From the NCBI GenBank assembly GCA_030919125.1, contig CP121470.1, positions 868,001 to 932,000 of the forward strand: a DNA stretch of 64,000 bases, written 5' to 3'. Positions 57,079 to 64,000 of the stretch are shown here, one piece after another. The notes under the pieces are model-generated. The model made no database searches, was not told the DNA's origin, and saw nothing but the letters and a program-made list of their open reading frames with translations. Position numbers and translations under genes: made by a program. This DNA is from Methanoregula sp. SKADARSKE-2 (GTDB taxonomy: Archaea > Halobacteriota > Methanomicrobia > Methanomicrobiales > Methanospirillaceae). How positions within the stretch are numbered: the first letter of the stretch is position 1; each line of letters starts with the position of its first letter.

Positions 57079-58105
57079 ATGGGCGATGAACCGGCGGGTG
57101 GGAAGGTAAAGAGGATCAAGGCACTGATCCGGGACAATCCCCTCGGTATAAATATCAAGGCGATCTCGGAAGGTGTAGCGATGAGCCGGAACTCTGTCGC
57201 AAAGTACCTGGATGTCCTTGCCGCCTCCGGGCATCTCGAAGTACGGCAGATGGGCAATGCAAAGCTGTACCATCTCTCCCGGCGGGTTCCGCTGGATGCG
57301 GTCATCAACCGTTGACGGGAGATGATCGTTCTCCTAGACCGGAATCTGAGAATTGTCCAGGCCAGTGAATCGTTCATTACGTTTACCGGAACATCGCGCT
57401 AGCGGGTTCTTGGATCCCGGCTCAGCACCCCGGAAGCCCAGCATCTTTCCGATACGGAAGAAGAGGCATTGTCGGGCCTCGTTCATGGTGGTCCTGATTG
57501 GAAAAAGGAGATCCGGGTGGTAACTAAGGGAACTCCCCTGTTCTTTTCTGTACGGTTTATCCCGACACTTTTTGAAGATGGATAATCCGGGATTGCCGTG
57601 ATGCTTGAGGACATCACGCGACAGAAAGAGATGGAGAAAGCCACGGGAACGGGACCGGATACTTAACACACTCTTCCAGATAACTCCGGTTCCCAGATTC
57701 ATGATAAACCGGAACCACCGGGTCGTCTACTGGGACCGGGCCCTGGAGATAATGACCCGGATCAGAAGTGAGGATGTTCTTGGCACGAATCTGCAATGGA
57801 AAGCGTATTACCCGGAAGAGCGTCCGTGCCTGTCAGACCTGCTCCTCGATGGTCGTCCGGAACAGATACGAATCGTATTATCGCGGGAACTGCAGGAAGA
57901 GGCCGCCCCCGATACCTCCTATGAATGTACCGATTTCTTCCCCGCAGTCGGGTCCGCGGGGCGCTGGCTGAGAATCACCGCCGATGTGGTTCGTGATTCG
58001 CAGGGGAACCTTGTCGGTGCCATGGAAACGATAGAGGATGTAACGGACGTAAAGGAACGAGAGTTTACTCATGATCCCCGTAGTGATGGGTCGCGGGCGG
58101 ATTAA
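57079..58105 (+). pseudogene. HTH-PAS-PAS sensor/regulator with three stops and a frameshift
   Basis: The N-terminus is a winged-helix domain (N-I-K-A-I-S-E-G-V-A-M-S-R-N-S-V-A-K-Y), followed by PAS 1 (M-I-V-L-L-D-R-N-L-R-I-V-Q-A; ...V-M-L-E-D-I-T-R-Q-K) and PAS 2 (V-P-R-F-M-I-N-R-N-H-R-V-V-Y-W; ...M-E-T-I-E-D-V-T). In-frame stops are TGA 57313, TAG 57400 and TAA 57583. A frameshift near 57645 joins K-E-M-E-K-A to R-E-R-D-R-I-L. Start 57079 follows GGGGAG; 57037 is an alternative. HTH-PAS proteins are common in Methanomicrobiales. Confidence 0.82.
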
Positions 58106-58121
58106 CCCTCCCTAAAAAAAG

Positions 58122-58502
58122 TTACTGGACCTTGATCTCTTTCTTACCGGACCAGAAACCGTGCATACTGCAGTACTCGAAGGCGTGGATGATACCGCCT
58201 TTCAGTAATTTTACTTTCATGACAATTTCCGGTTGAGTGGTTACCGGTGTAAACGAGGCCTTGCCGAGGAGTACCGGGTTGAACGGGCGCCCTTCTTCTT
58301 CAAGGGACACCATGATCCATCGGATCGAGTGCTCGACAGTATTCGGGTGTGGGCCGACCGTGATCTTTAGCTCGAATACTTCGTCTGGCTTTACTTTTGC
58401 CGGGGCATCGATCTTCGGAGTGTGCCCTTCGCGTTTCCCGAGTGCCTCGCCGGCAGCGCTGTCATACGTGTAAATCAGGTTTCCGAAATTGTGTTCTGTC
58501 AT
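58122..58502 (-). CDS. sorA: Superoxide reductase (neelaredoxin type)
   Basis: 126 residues. All centre-II iron ligands are visible: Glu25-x-His27 in E-G-H-T-P-K-I, His52 in P-H-P-N, His58 in V-E-H, and Cys111/His114 in C-S-M-H-G-F-W. There is no N-terminal desulforedoxin domain, so it is the one-iron class. It reduces superoxide to hydrogen peroxide without making oxygen, fitting a strict anaerobe. AAGGAG precedes the start on the minus strand, and TTTATAAAT near 58614 could be its TATA box. Confidence 0.94.
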   Translation of the reverse strand: MTEHNFGNLIYTYDSAAGEALGKREGHTPKIDAPAKVKPDEVFELKITVGPHPNTVEHSIRWIMVSLEEEGRPFNPVLLGKASFTPVTTQPEIVMKVKLLKGGIIHAFEYCSMHGFWSGKKEIKVQ

Positions 58503-58752
58503 ATAATATTCTCCTTGGTAACGGTTGAAGAGCGGGAAGTTCTGTTCCGGAATAGTACCGGGAGCTCCCTCTCTCGTGGCCTCTTACACACGTGATAGAA
58601 TCCTTCGTTTCTATTTATAAATTGCGCGGATCGTTGTTATGGGGGCCTTCCACTCCTGAAAGGTGAAGGCCGATTATCGCTGTTTTTTCTTTGGAAATAC
58701 CGGAATGGGAGACACCCTACGGATACTAGCAGGAACGGTCTCCCCACTGCAT

Positions 58753-59025
58753 ATGCGCGCCTTGGTACCGGTTCCGCTCCTCCTTCTCGGCATTGTCTTT
58801 CCAGCCGGCTGTACCCAATCGCCCCAGCCCCGGGTACCGCTGCAGAGCAGCGTACCCGAAATTCACCCGGTCGAGATACGCGATCATGTACAGAATGAAA
58901 ATAAAGGGAAGGAGCCGGCGGGTGATCTTGCTGACGGTCCGAAGACAATCCTTACCTGCTCATTAACGGGAGAATCTCAGCCTTTTCGCGCCCCAGAGGC
59001 TATATATAGCCATTTTCCGAAATGA
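58753..59025 (+). CDS. Putative small lipoprotein
   Basis: About 90 residues if it starts at ATG 58753; the frame is open from 58663. The N-terminus is a hydrophobic signal segment ending in a lipobox-like L-L-G-I-V-F-P-A-G-C-T-Q, followed by a polar Pro/Gln/Glu-rich region. No conserved domain. It may be an exported lipoprotein or a chance frame. Confidence 0.4.
   Translation: MRALVPVPLLLLGIVFPAGCTQSPQPRVPLQSSVPEIHPVEIRDHVQNENKGKEPAGDLADGPKTILTCSLTGESQPFRAPEAIYSHFPK
59000..59009 (+). promoter_or_regulatory. TATA box of PEGA-like surface protein gene
   Basis: CTATATATAG ends about 35 bp before the start codon at 59044. Confidence 0.6.
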
Positions 59026-59043
59026 GTAATTACAGTGGAGATT

Positions 59044-60003
59044 ATGATGAAAAGCCTCTCGTGCCTGATGCTGATTGCTCTTATGGCCGCCTGCATACCG
59101 GCAGTATCCGCAGCTCCTGTTTCAACGACCAGTACCGATCAGGGCTGGTATGTCATCCATTGCAATGTCTACAACTCCGATGTCTATTTCGATGAAAAGT
59201 ACCTGGGGGCGATTCTGCAAGGGACCCTTTCCGTTGCCGCACCCACGTCCGGCACCCCCCCAAAACAATTCTCTGTGAAAAAGTACGGGTATTCGACGTT
59301 TGTGGGGACCATACCCGGTTCCCCGGGCCAGGGCCAGTCGATTGACCTTTATGCAACTCTGAACCCGGTCCCGACCGGGATGCAAACCGGTGTTGGCGGA
59401 GACATGGGCTGGTACCTGCTGCACAGCAACATCAACGGTGCGAGCGTCTTCTTCGATGGCGTCGACAAAGGCACGATCACCGAAGGGGTTGTCTATGTTC
59501 CGATCTTTTCCACCGGCACACCGTATCATACCTATTCCGTGAGGAAGGATGGATACACGACCTATGTCGGGACGATCACCAGCATCCCCAAGAAGGGAGA
59601 GACCGTCGACCTTTATGCGACCCTCAACCCCTCCGGGACGCCTCCATCTCTCGGTGGCGACATTGGGTATTATGTGGTCCATAGCAACGTTGACGGTGCC
59701 ATAGTAACATTCGATAACGTTACGGAAGGAAAAATCTACCAGGGCATGTTCACGGTGCAGGTGTACGTTACCGGGACACCATTCACAACATATTCAGTAG
59801 CAAAACCCGGGTATGCGACGTTCTCCGGTCCGATTACCAATTACCCGGGGAAAGGCGCAATTGTTGACCTGTATACAAACCTTACTCCCCTTGTAACCCC
59901 GACTCCGACACAGACCCCCCTGTCAGTCGAGATAACCAGTTCTGCGCTTGTGTTCGCGATGGTTGGAGTAATTGTTCTCGGGAAAAAGAAGAAAAAATAC
60001 TGA
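59044..60003 (+). CDS. Secreted PEGA-like repeat protein with C-terminal membrane anchor
   Basis: 319 residues from ATG 59044 (59047 is equally possible). A signal peptide M-M-K-S-L-S-C-L-M-L-I-A-L-M-A-A-C ends near A-V-S-A-A. Three repeats of about 75 residues follow, each with G-W-Y-(V/L)-(I/L)-H-(C/S)-N or G-Y-Y-V-V-H-S-N, a V-x-F-D element, and Y-(S/T)-x-x-G near the end (K-x-G-Y-x-T-F/Y-x-G). This is the PEGA-type pattern found in archaeal surface proteins. A Thr/Pro linker and one membrane helix (A-L-V-F-A-M-V-G-V-I-V-L-G) with K-K-K-K-K-Y complete it. Confidence 0.85.
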   Translation: MMKSLSCLMLIALMAACIPAVSAAPVSTTSTDQGWYVIHCNVYNSDVYFDEKYLGAILQGTLSVAAPTSGTPPKQFSVKKYGYSTFVGTIPGSPGQGQSIDLYATLNPVPTGMQTGVGGDMGWYLLHSNINGASVFFDGVDKGTITEGVVYVPIFSTGTPYHTYSVRKDGYTTYVGTITSIPKKGETVDLYATLNPSGTPPSLGGDIGYYVVHSNVDGAIVTFDNVTEGKIYQGMFTVQVYVTGTPFTTYSVAKPGYATFSGPITNYPGKGAIVDLYTNLTPLVTPTPTQTPLSVEITSSALVFAMVGVIVLGKKKKKY

Positions 60004-60151
60004 ACGAATTTTTAATACTTTTGGCTTTTTAAAACACCCCCCAAGATCGGTCTCTCTGACGGAAGCCGGCACCTCGCATTTCGGCAAAATCCGGTGGAGT
60101 ACTGCGGCGATCCGCTCCTTTTATTATCACGGTCGCTCTACAAACTAACGA

Positions 60152-61042
60152 ATGACTCGTCAGACGCCCGAAGAACTCCTTGCCATCATCAGGTCCTTTG
60201 TCCCGGATCCAGAAACACCGATTACCGGGGCCAGGAAGGAGTTTTCAGCGTTCTTTGATGAGTTCCAGGAGGATGCAGCAGGATCTGCCCGGTGGGAGCG
60301 AGCGTTTATCCGCCCGGATCTGCAGGGTTACTGGATCACCACTCCCGAATCGAGAGATGACCGGGTCGTACTCTTCTTCCACAGTGGCGGTTTTACGATG
60401 GGATCCACCGGGGATCACCTTGGACTCTGTGCCCGGATCGCACAGGCTGCACATGCCCCGGTCCTCTCTGTCGATTACCGGCTTGCGCCGGAAAAGGTCT
60501 TTCCGGCTGCGGTTGAAGATGCAGTCGAAGCGTACGAGTACCTGAGATCGGGAAATGCCGGTTCCCACCGGATCATTCCGGTCGGGATATCGGCGGGGGG
60601 GACGCTTGCCATCAGCCTGCTTCTCTCCCTGCGGGAGAAAGGGATCCCTCTTCCCGCAGCAGCGGCCTGTATGTCCCCGATGGTTGACATGCTCTTTTCG
60701 GGTGAGTCGTTCACCCGGAACCGTGGTGCAGACTGGATCACCCCTGCAAGCGTATCTTCGGTCCGTGATCGCTACCTTGCCGGTCGCGATCCCAAGGATC
60801 CGATCGCCTCCCCGCTCCACGCCCCGCTGAAAGGAATGCCCCGGCTCTACCTCCAAGCGGGTACTCATGAAGTGCTCGTGGACAGCATCACTTCGTTTGT
60901 TCAGAAAGCCCGGTGGGCCGGAGTCCCGGTGCAGTTCGATCTCTGGGAGGGGATGTTCCACTGCTGGCAGGTCTTTGCCGGGCAGCTTGCTGAAGGGCAG
61001 GAAGCACTGGACCGGCTGGGTGAATTTGTCAGGAACGCATGA
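60152..61042 (+). CDS. Alpha/beta hydrolase, HSL-type esterase
   Basis: 296 residues. The oxyanion motif is F-F-H-S-G-G-F-T-M (His77-Ser-Gly-Gly, replacing H-G-G-G). The nucleophile elbow is G-I-S-A-G-G with Ser147. Probable Asp244 (V-L-V-D-S) and His270 (G-M-F-H-C-W) complete the triad. V-D-Y-R-L-A-P-E is typical of hormone-sensitive-lipase-type enzymes. Substrate unknown, likely short-chain esters. Stand-alone gene, 148 bp after the surface protein. Confidence 0.92.
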   Translation: MTRQTPEELLAIIRSFVPDPETPITGARKEFSAFFDEFQEDAAGSARWERAFIRPDLQGYWITTPESRDDRVVLFFHSGGFTMGSTGDHLGLCARIAQAAHAPVLSVDYRLAPEKVFPAAVEDAVEAYEYLRSGNAGSHRIIPVGISAGGTLAISLLLSLREKGIPLPAAAACMSPMVDMLFSGESFTRNRGADWITPASVSSVRDRYLAGRDPKDPIASPLHAPLKGMPRLYLQAGTHEVLVDSITSFVQKARWAGVPVQFDLWEGMFHCWQVFAGQLAEGQEALDRLGEFVRNA

Positions 61043-61110
61043 TCCCCCGGAGAACGAAAAGCCTTGAGCAAAATCGCGTTTCCCGAAAATGGTACTATGG
61101 ATGAAATACT

Positions 61111-61750
61111 ATGCCTCGCAGAATTTATCCTCCTTTAATCGTGCTCACAACACTCACCCTCATCGCATCTCCTGCCGCAGCCTCCCTTTACCTGACCAGC
61201 GAATCATTCACGCCGAATGCCCCGCTTCTCCCGGGTACCGGGCAGCACTCCTTTGTTACCTTCAGCCTGCTGCCTGCAGGATCGACAACCTTCATCTGGG
61301 GCCACGAGCTCCAGATGCAGACGGATCTCACCAACGCGCAATGGAATATTCAGGTCATCGACAATGGTCTGAATGCCGCACAGCAGCCAGCAACCGGCAC
61401 TGCAGCTTTTGTCAACGGGATGATCCTCTCCTCTCCGAACAGCCACGATGTCTCCCTCTCCGTGATGATTGATGGAACGGTTCCCCCATCTGCGGGTACT
61501 CAGGTCACGGTTCTGAAGGTGGAAGAGATCGACAATTCCGGACATATCGTTCCCGGAAGCATCATGACCTTTGTCGAGCCTGTCGCAGACCAGACCTCCT
61601 CTCCTGCCCCCCCGCAGCCTCTGACTCTGACCCACCCCCCGGTCCCCTCTTCCCCCACCCTCACCAACGCAGAGCGATGGTTTTGCTCTTGTCCCCGTCC
61701 TTCTTGCGCTCACCCTGATCCTCGGTCTCGCCCGGTTGCGGAGAGGGTAA
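61111..61750 (+). pseudogene. Secreted protein, frameshifted before C-terminal anchor
   Basis: A signal peptide (P-L-I-V-L-T-T-L-T-L-I-A-S-P-A-A-A) is followed by a beta-type domain of about 150 residues and a Pro/Ser linker. The annotated frame then turns into Arg/Cys-rich sequence that runs on into the next gene. A shift near 61670 instead gives S-D-G-F-A-L-V-P-V-L-L-A-L-T-L-I-L-G-L-A-R-L-R-R-G and a stop at 61748-61750, a normal membrane anchor. So the gene is one base out of frame near its end. The secreted domain itself is intact. Confidence 0.7.
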
Positions 61751-61829
61751 CCCGGAAAACTATCGCGATGCCAGGACCCACCTGTCTCTGTGATAACCTT
61801 CATCCTTTTCTGCGTTCTATAATTTTTGT

Positions 61830-62696
61830 ATGTTTGAGTGTATTGGAAGAAGTTTCGCGCTCGTAAAGACGAGCTGGAACATTCTCATGCAGGACAAGAA
61901 ACTCCTCGCCTTCCCGGTCCTTTCCGGTATCGTGACCCTCCTTATCCTGCTCACGTTTACCGTCACGTTTATCGTGATCCCCCTTATCTTCAACGGGCAG
62001 CTCACAGGACTTTCGGTAACCAACCCAGTTGCGTTTTATCTGCTCCTGTTCGCGTTCTACGTGGTGAGTTACTTTGTTGTGATCTTCTTCAACACGGCGC
62101 TCATCTCCTGCGTCGATGCCAGGCTGAAGGGGAAGGATATGACCGTAAAAGAAGCCCTCTCGACTGCGGCCTGCCACTTTTGGTCGATCCTTGCTTGGGC
62201 GCTCGTATCGGCAACCATCGGGATCATTCTCCACATGATTGAAGAGCGTGTGGGTTTCATCGGCCAGATCGTAGCAGGCCTTGTCGGTGGGGCATGGGCC
62301 CTTGTCACGTACTTTGTCGTCCCGGTCCTTGTCCTTGAAGACAAAGGCGTCGCAGATTCAGTGAAGGAATCCGTGGCCCTTATTAAGAAAACCTGGGGTG
62401 AGTCCATTGTCGGTGCAGGCTCGATCATGCTCATCTTTGTTCTAACCGGTATCGTTGCATTCCTCGGTGTATTCGGCGTCGTCATGCTCAGCACGAGCCT
62501 CATCCTCGCAGGGACTGCGATTGCCCTTTTCGTGATTGTTATTGCTATCCTTGCAATCCTTGCATCGGCGATGCAGGGAATCTTCGTCACTGCGCTCTAC
62601 ACCTATGCAAAGACCGGTATCGTTCCATCGGCCTTTGACAAGGACCTGATCCAGAACGCCTTTGCCCCAAACCCCCCCCAGCCGGGTAATATCTGA
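61830..62696 (+). CDS. Polytopic membrane protein (DUF6159-like)
   Basis: 288 residues with about six membrane helices: two pairs in the first half (L-S-G-I-V-T-L-L-I-L-L-T-F-T-V-T; A-F-Y-L-L-L-F-A-F-Y-V-V-S-Y), A-L-V-S-A-T-I-G-I-I-L, and a final pair (I-V-A-F-L-G-V-F-G-V-V-M-L; A-L-F-V-I-V-I-A-I-L-A). The N-terminus F-E-C-I-G-R-S-F-A-L-V-K-T-S-W and the V-L-E-D-K-G-V-A-D-S-V-K-E-S segment resemble DUF6159 proteins. Function unknown. Short TATA-like sequence lies 10-20 bp upstream. Confidence 0.8.
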   Translation: MFECIGRSFALVKTSWNILMQDKKLLAFPVLSGIVTLLILLTFTVTFIVIPLIFNGQLTGLSVTNPVAFYLLLFAFYVVSYFVVIFFNTALISCVDARLKGKDMTVKEALSTAACHFWSILAWALVSATIGIILHMIEERVGFIGQIVAGLVGGAWALVTYFVVPVLVLEDKGVADSVKESVALIKKTWGESIVGAGSIMLIFVLTGIVAFLGVFGVVMLSTSLILAGTAIALFVIVIAILAILASAMQGIFVTALYTYAKTGIVPSAFDKDLIQNAFAPNPPQPGNI

Positions 62697-62837
62697 AAGC
62701 CATACATCTTTTTTCCGAAGGCCTACCAATTTCTTCGCTAAAGCGTTCCCTGCCCTTGTGGGTATAGTTGTCCCTGTCCCTGAAAAGAGATCCTTTTCCC
62801 CGGCCCCTACCTCAAACAATACCTATACAATACCGGC

Positions 62838-63293
62838 ATGCACCAAGTTAGTATGGAAAAAATCGCAGCCTGGGGTGCACTGCCGGGGTCATCCACTGCA
62901 GAGAAATTCCTCTCCCTGGGAATCGAGCGAAGAAGGACCATCGAGATCCGCATGCTGGACGACATTGCCCGTTCCTATGGTGTTCAGACTTACCTGTTTT
63001 TCGAACCGGATCTGGCGAAAGAGAGGACCCTTGAATCCCTTCAGGCCGAGTACAGGGATGTCTCCGAGTACGAGCGGCCATTCATCAGTGTCGGGAGTTT
63101 CCTGAAATTCACGCGGGAAAATGATCCATCCTTCGATCAGACCTTAAAAGAGTTCCCGCTTATGGTAGAGATTGTAAGTGCCGGGGAGATGGCAGGTCAG
63201 CAGCCGGGAAAGACCGTACCATACGTCACCGGCCTCATGCCCTTCCTTGACGAGTTCGACGTCGATGCAGAACCCCCTCGGACGATCGGCTGA
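62838..63293 (+). CDS. Hypothetical protein
   Basis: 151 residues from ATG 62838; ATG 62853 is also possible. Mixed alpha/beta composition, no membrane segment or signal peptide. Recognisable blocks are A-A-W-G-A-L-P-G-S-S-T-A-E-K-F-L and E-I-R-M-L-D-D-I-A-R-S-Y-G. CCTATACAATACC about 25 bp upstream could be a TATA box for a nearly leaderless transcript. I do not recognise the family. Confidence 0.7.
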   Translation: MHQVSMEKIAAWGALPGSSTAEKFLSLGIERRRTIEIRMLDDIARSYGVQTYLFFEPDLAKERTLESLQAEYRDVSEYERPFISVGSFLKFTRENDPSFDQTLKEFPLMVEIVSAGEMAGQQPGKTVPYVTGLMPFLDEFDVDAEPPRTIG

Positions 63294-63409
63294 AAACGTT
63301 CTCTTCACCTCTCAATTTCATCTCCTCTCCTCTCCTCTACCGTCCTTCCCCTCTACCCACTTCACGGAAGTACCAGACACGCCTGCCCTCCGGCGGGTTG
63401 CGATAGCTT

Positions 63410-63900
63410 TTATAAATCCTCTCCTGCAAATGTAATCATGGCAGAAGAACGCAGACCCTGCAGAGATCCCTTTCCCTCTGGCTTGCAGGCTCCTGCATAA
63501 CCGGGTTTTCCCCGGGGACGAAGATCGAAGAACTACCTCTGGCAGTCCGTGATTGATCTCGGTTTTCCTTTCCGGGCTCTGGGGCGCAATCGGGATCGAT
63601 CCCGAAGTGACTCTCATCACCACCGTTCAGAATGCGGTTTATCGGGTGTACCCCGATCCTATGCTCCGCTCACTGTTTATTACCCACCCAACAATTCCTC
63701 TCCTTGTTTTCCGTGTAGGGGCTTACAGGAATGGGGCTTCGGGCTGATTTCAGACGTCCCCGCCTGCCTTGCCGGGCTGGGAATGCTCGGTATCGTCGGC
63801 CATGAGATCCTGCCCCTCCTCTGCGTGGTTGGACTCGGGGGGTTTTGCGACAACCCGCCGGCTCGCGTAGAAACTTGCCGGATGAGGATCTTATCCCTAT
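63410..63900 (+). pseudogene. Possible decayed membrane-protein gene
   Basis: TTTATAAATCC at 63412 resembles a TATA box, followed by ATG 63438 that reads only 20 codons (A-E-E-R-R-P-C-R). Farther on, two frames carry hydrophobic segments: I-S-V-F-L-S-G-L-W-G-A-I-G-I-D-P-E-V-T (from 63553) and F-G-L-I-S-D-V-P-A-C-L-A-G-L-G-M-L-G-I-V-G-H-E (from about 63740). They could be pieces of one broken gene. No family assigned. Confidence 0.35.
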
Positions 63901-63906
63901 AAATTT
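63898..63906 (+). promoter_or_regulatory. TATA-like promoter for the gene at the window end
   Basis: CTATAAATT lies about 25 bp before ATG 63930, the spacing of a leaderless archaeal gene. Confidence 0.45.
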
Positions 63907-63929
63907 CAGGAAGACCAAATTTTAAAGGC

Positions 63930-64000
63930 ATGAGTTTTTCCCCCAAGAAGAATATCTACTGGTTTTTCGACGCCATTATTCCCAGCAGGTACCTTCTCAA
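63930..64000 (+). CDS. 5' end of a gene running off the window
   Basis: ATG 63930 begins M-S-F-S-P-K-K-N-I-Y-W-F-F-D-A-I-I-P-S-R and stays open to the last base. The TATA box 25 bp upstream supports it. Too short to identify. Confidence 0.45.
   Translation, partial: MSFSPKKNIYWFFDAIIPSRYLL

Noticed and set aside
57400-57402. TAG as pyrrolysine in the HTH-PAS gene
   Set aside because: The same gene also has TGA and TAA stops and a frameshift, so recoding of one codon would not restore it.

Overview
The window is chromosomal DNA from a methanogenic archaeon, most likely of the order Methanomicrobiales (Methanoregula-like). Several things point there: archaeal 16S/23S/5S genes, archaeal ribosomal-protein and RNA-polymerase subunits (RpoD with two 4Fe-4S motifs, RpoN, RpoK), the mevalonate/isopentenyl-phosphate-kinase lipid pathway, deoxyhypusine synthase, coenzyme F420 genes (cofG, cofC, cofE), archaeal RNase J, SMC/ScpA, and TATA-box promoters with short leaders. 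The genus is inference from gene content; no database was searched.

Layout. 1-1650: the 3' part of a HEPN-like gene, then a surface-protein pseudogene cut by a truncated IS5-type element. 1.7-2.75 kb (-): Era-like GTPase plus Zn-ribbon protein. 3.0-7.0 kb: five consecutive CBS-domain genes holding about 18 CBS motifs. 7.1-8.1 kb: deoxyhypusine synthase. 8.2-10.6 kb: a decayed TSUP permease and an intact IS5-type transposase, which forms an inverted pair with the truncated copy near 1.3 kb. 10.8-24.4 kb: a long housekeeping block (tRNA-Ser, rpS13, rpS4, rpS11, rpoD, rpL18e, rpL13, rpS9, rpoN, tRNA-Pro, rpoK, eno, rpS2, MEMO protein, mvk, ipk, idi2, rnj, idsA, gltX) that joins translation, transcription and isoprenoid lipid synthesis. 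24.4-29.0 kb: ABC ATPase remnant, HdeD-like membrane protein, a dead IS481 element with a perfect 15-bp target duplication, then a compact unexplained locus of small coiled-coil, membrane and zinc proteins. 29.1-33.8 kb: acetyltransferase, orphan DNA methyltransferase, UbiB-type kinase, a small broken gene, and a DNA glycosylase. 33.8-41.4 kb: ferredoxin:thioredoxin reductase, purC, cofG, cofC, an RNase III-like gene, cofE, folP, folD, glyA (F420, folate and one-carbon metabolism). 41.8-46.8 kb: coiled-coil protein, smc, scpA.

46.8-58.1 kb is a decay zone around the rRNA operon: FMN-reductase and IS630 remnants, a four-copy 132-bp rRNA promoter array, 16S, a tRNA-like remnant in the spacer, 23S, tRNA-Cys and two nearly identical 5S genes, followed by MFS-transporter and HTH-PAS pseudogenes. 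58.1-64.0 kb holds superoxide reductase, surface proteins (one PEGA-like), an esterase, a polytopic membrane protein and small unknown genes.

The best candidates for something undescribed are the small-protein locus at 26.95-29.03 kb, in which three adjacent proteins share a Y-x-D...I-x-E-E-W-x-L-x-T motif, the CBS array, and the tandem rRNA promoter array with its degenerate spacer tRNA. An unusual number of otherwise well-preserved genes carry single frameshifts or stops. This is either real pseudogenisation or sequence error, and raw reads would decide which.
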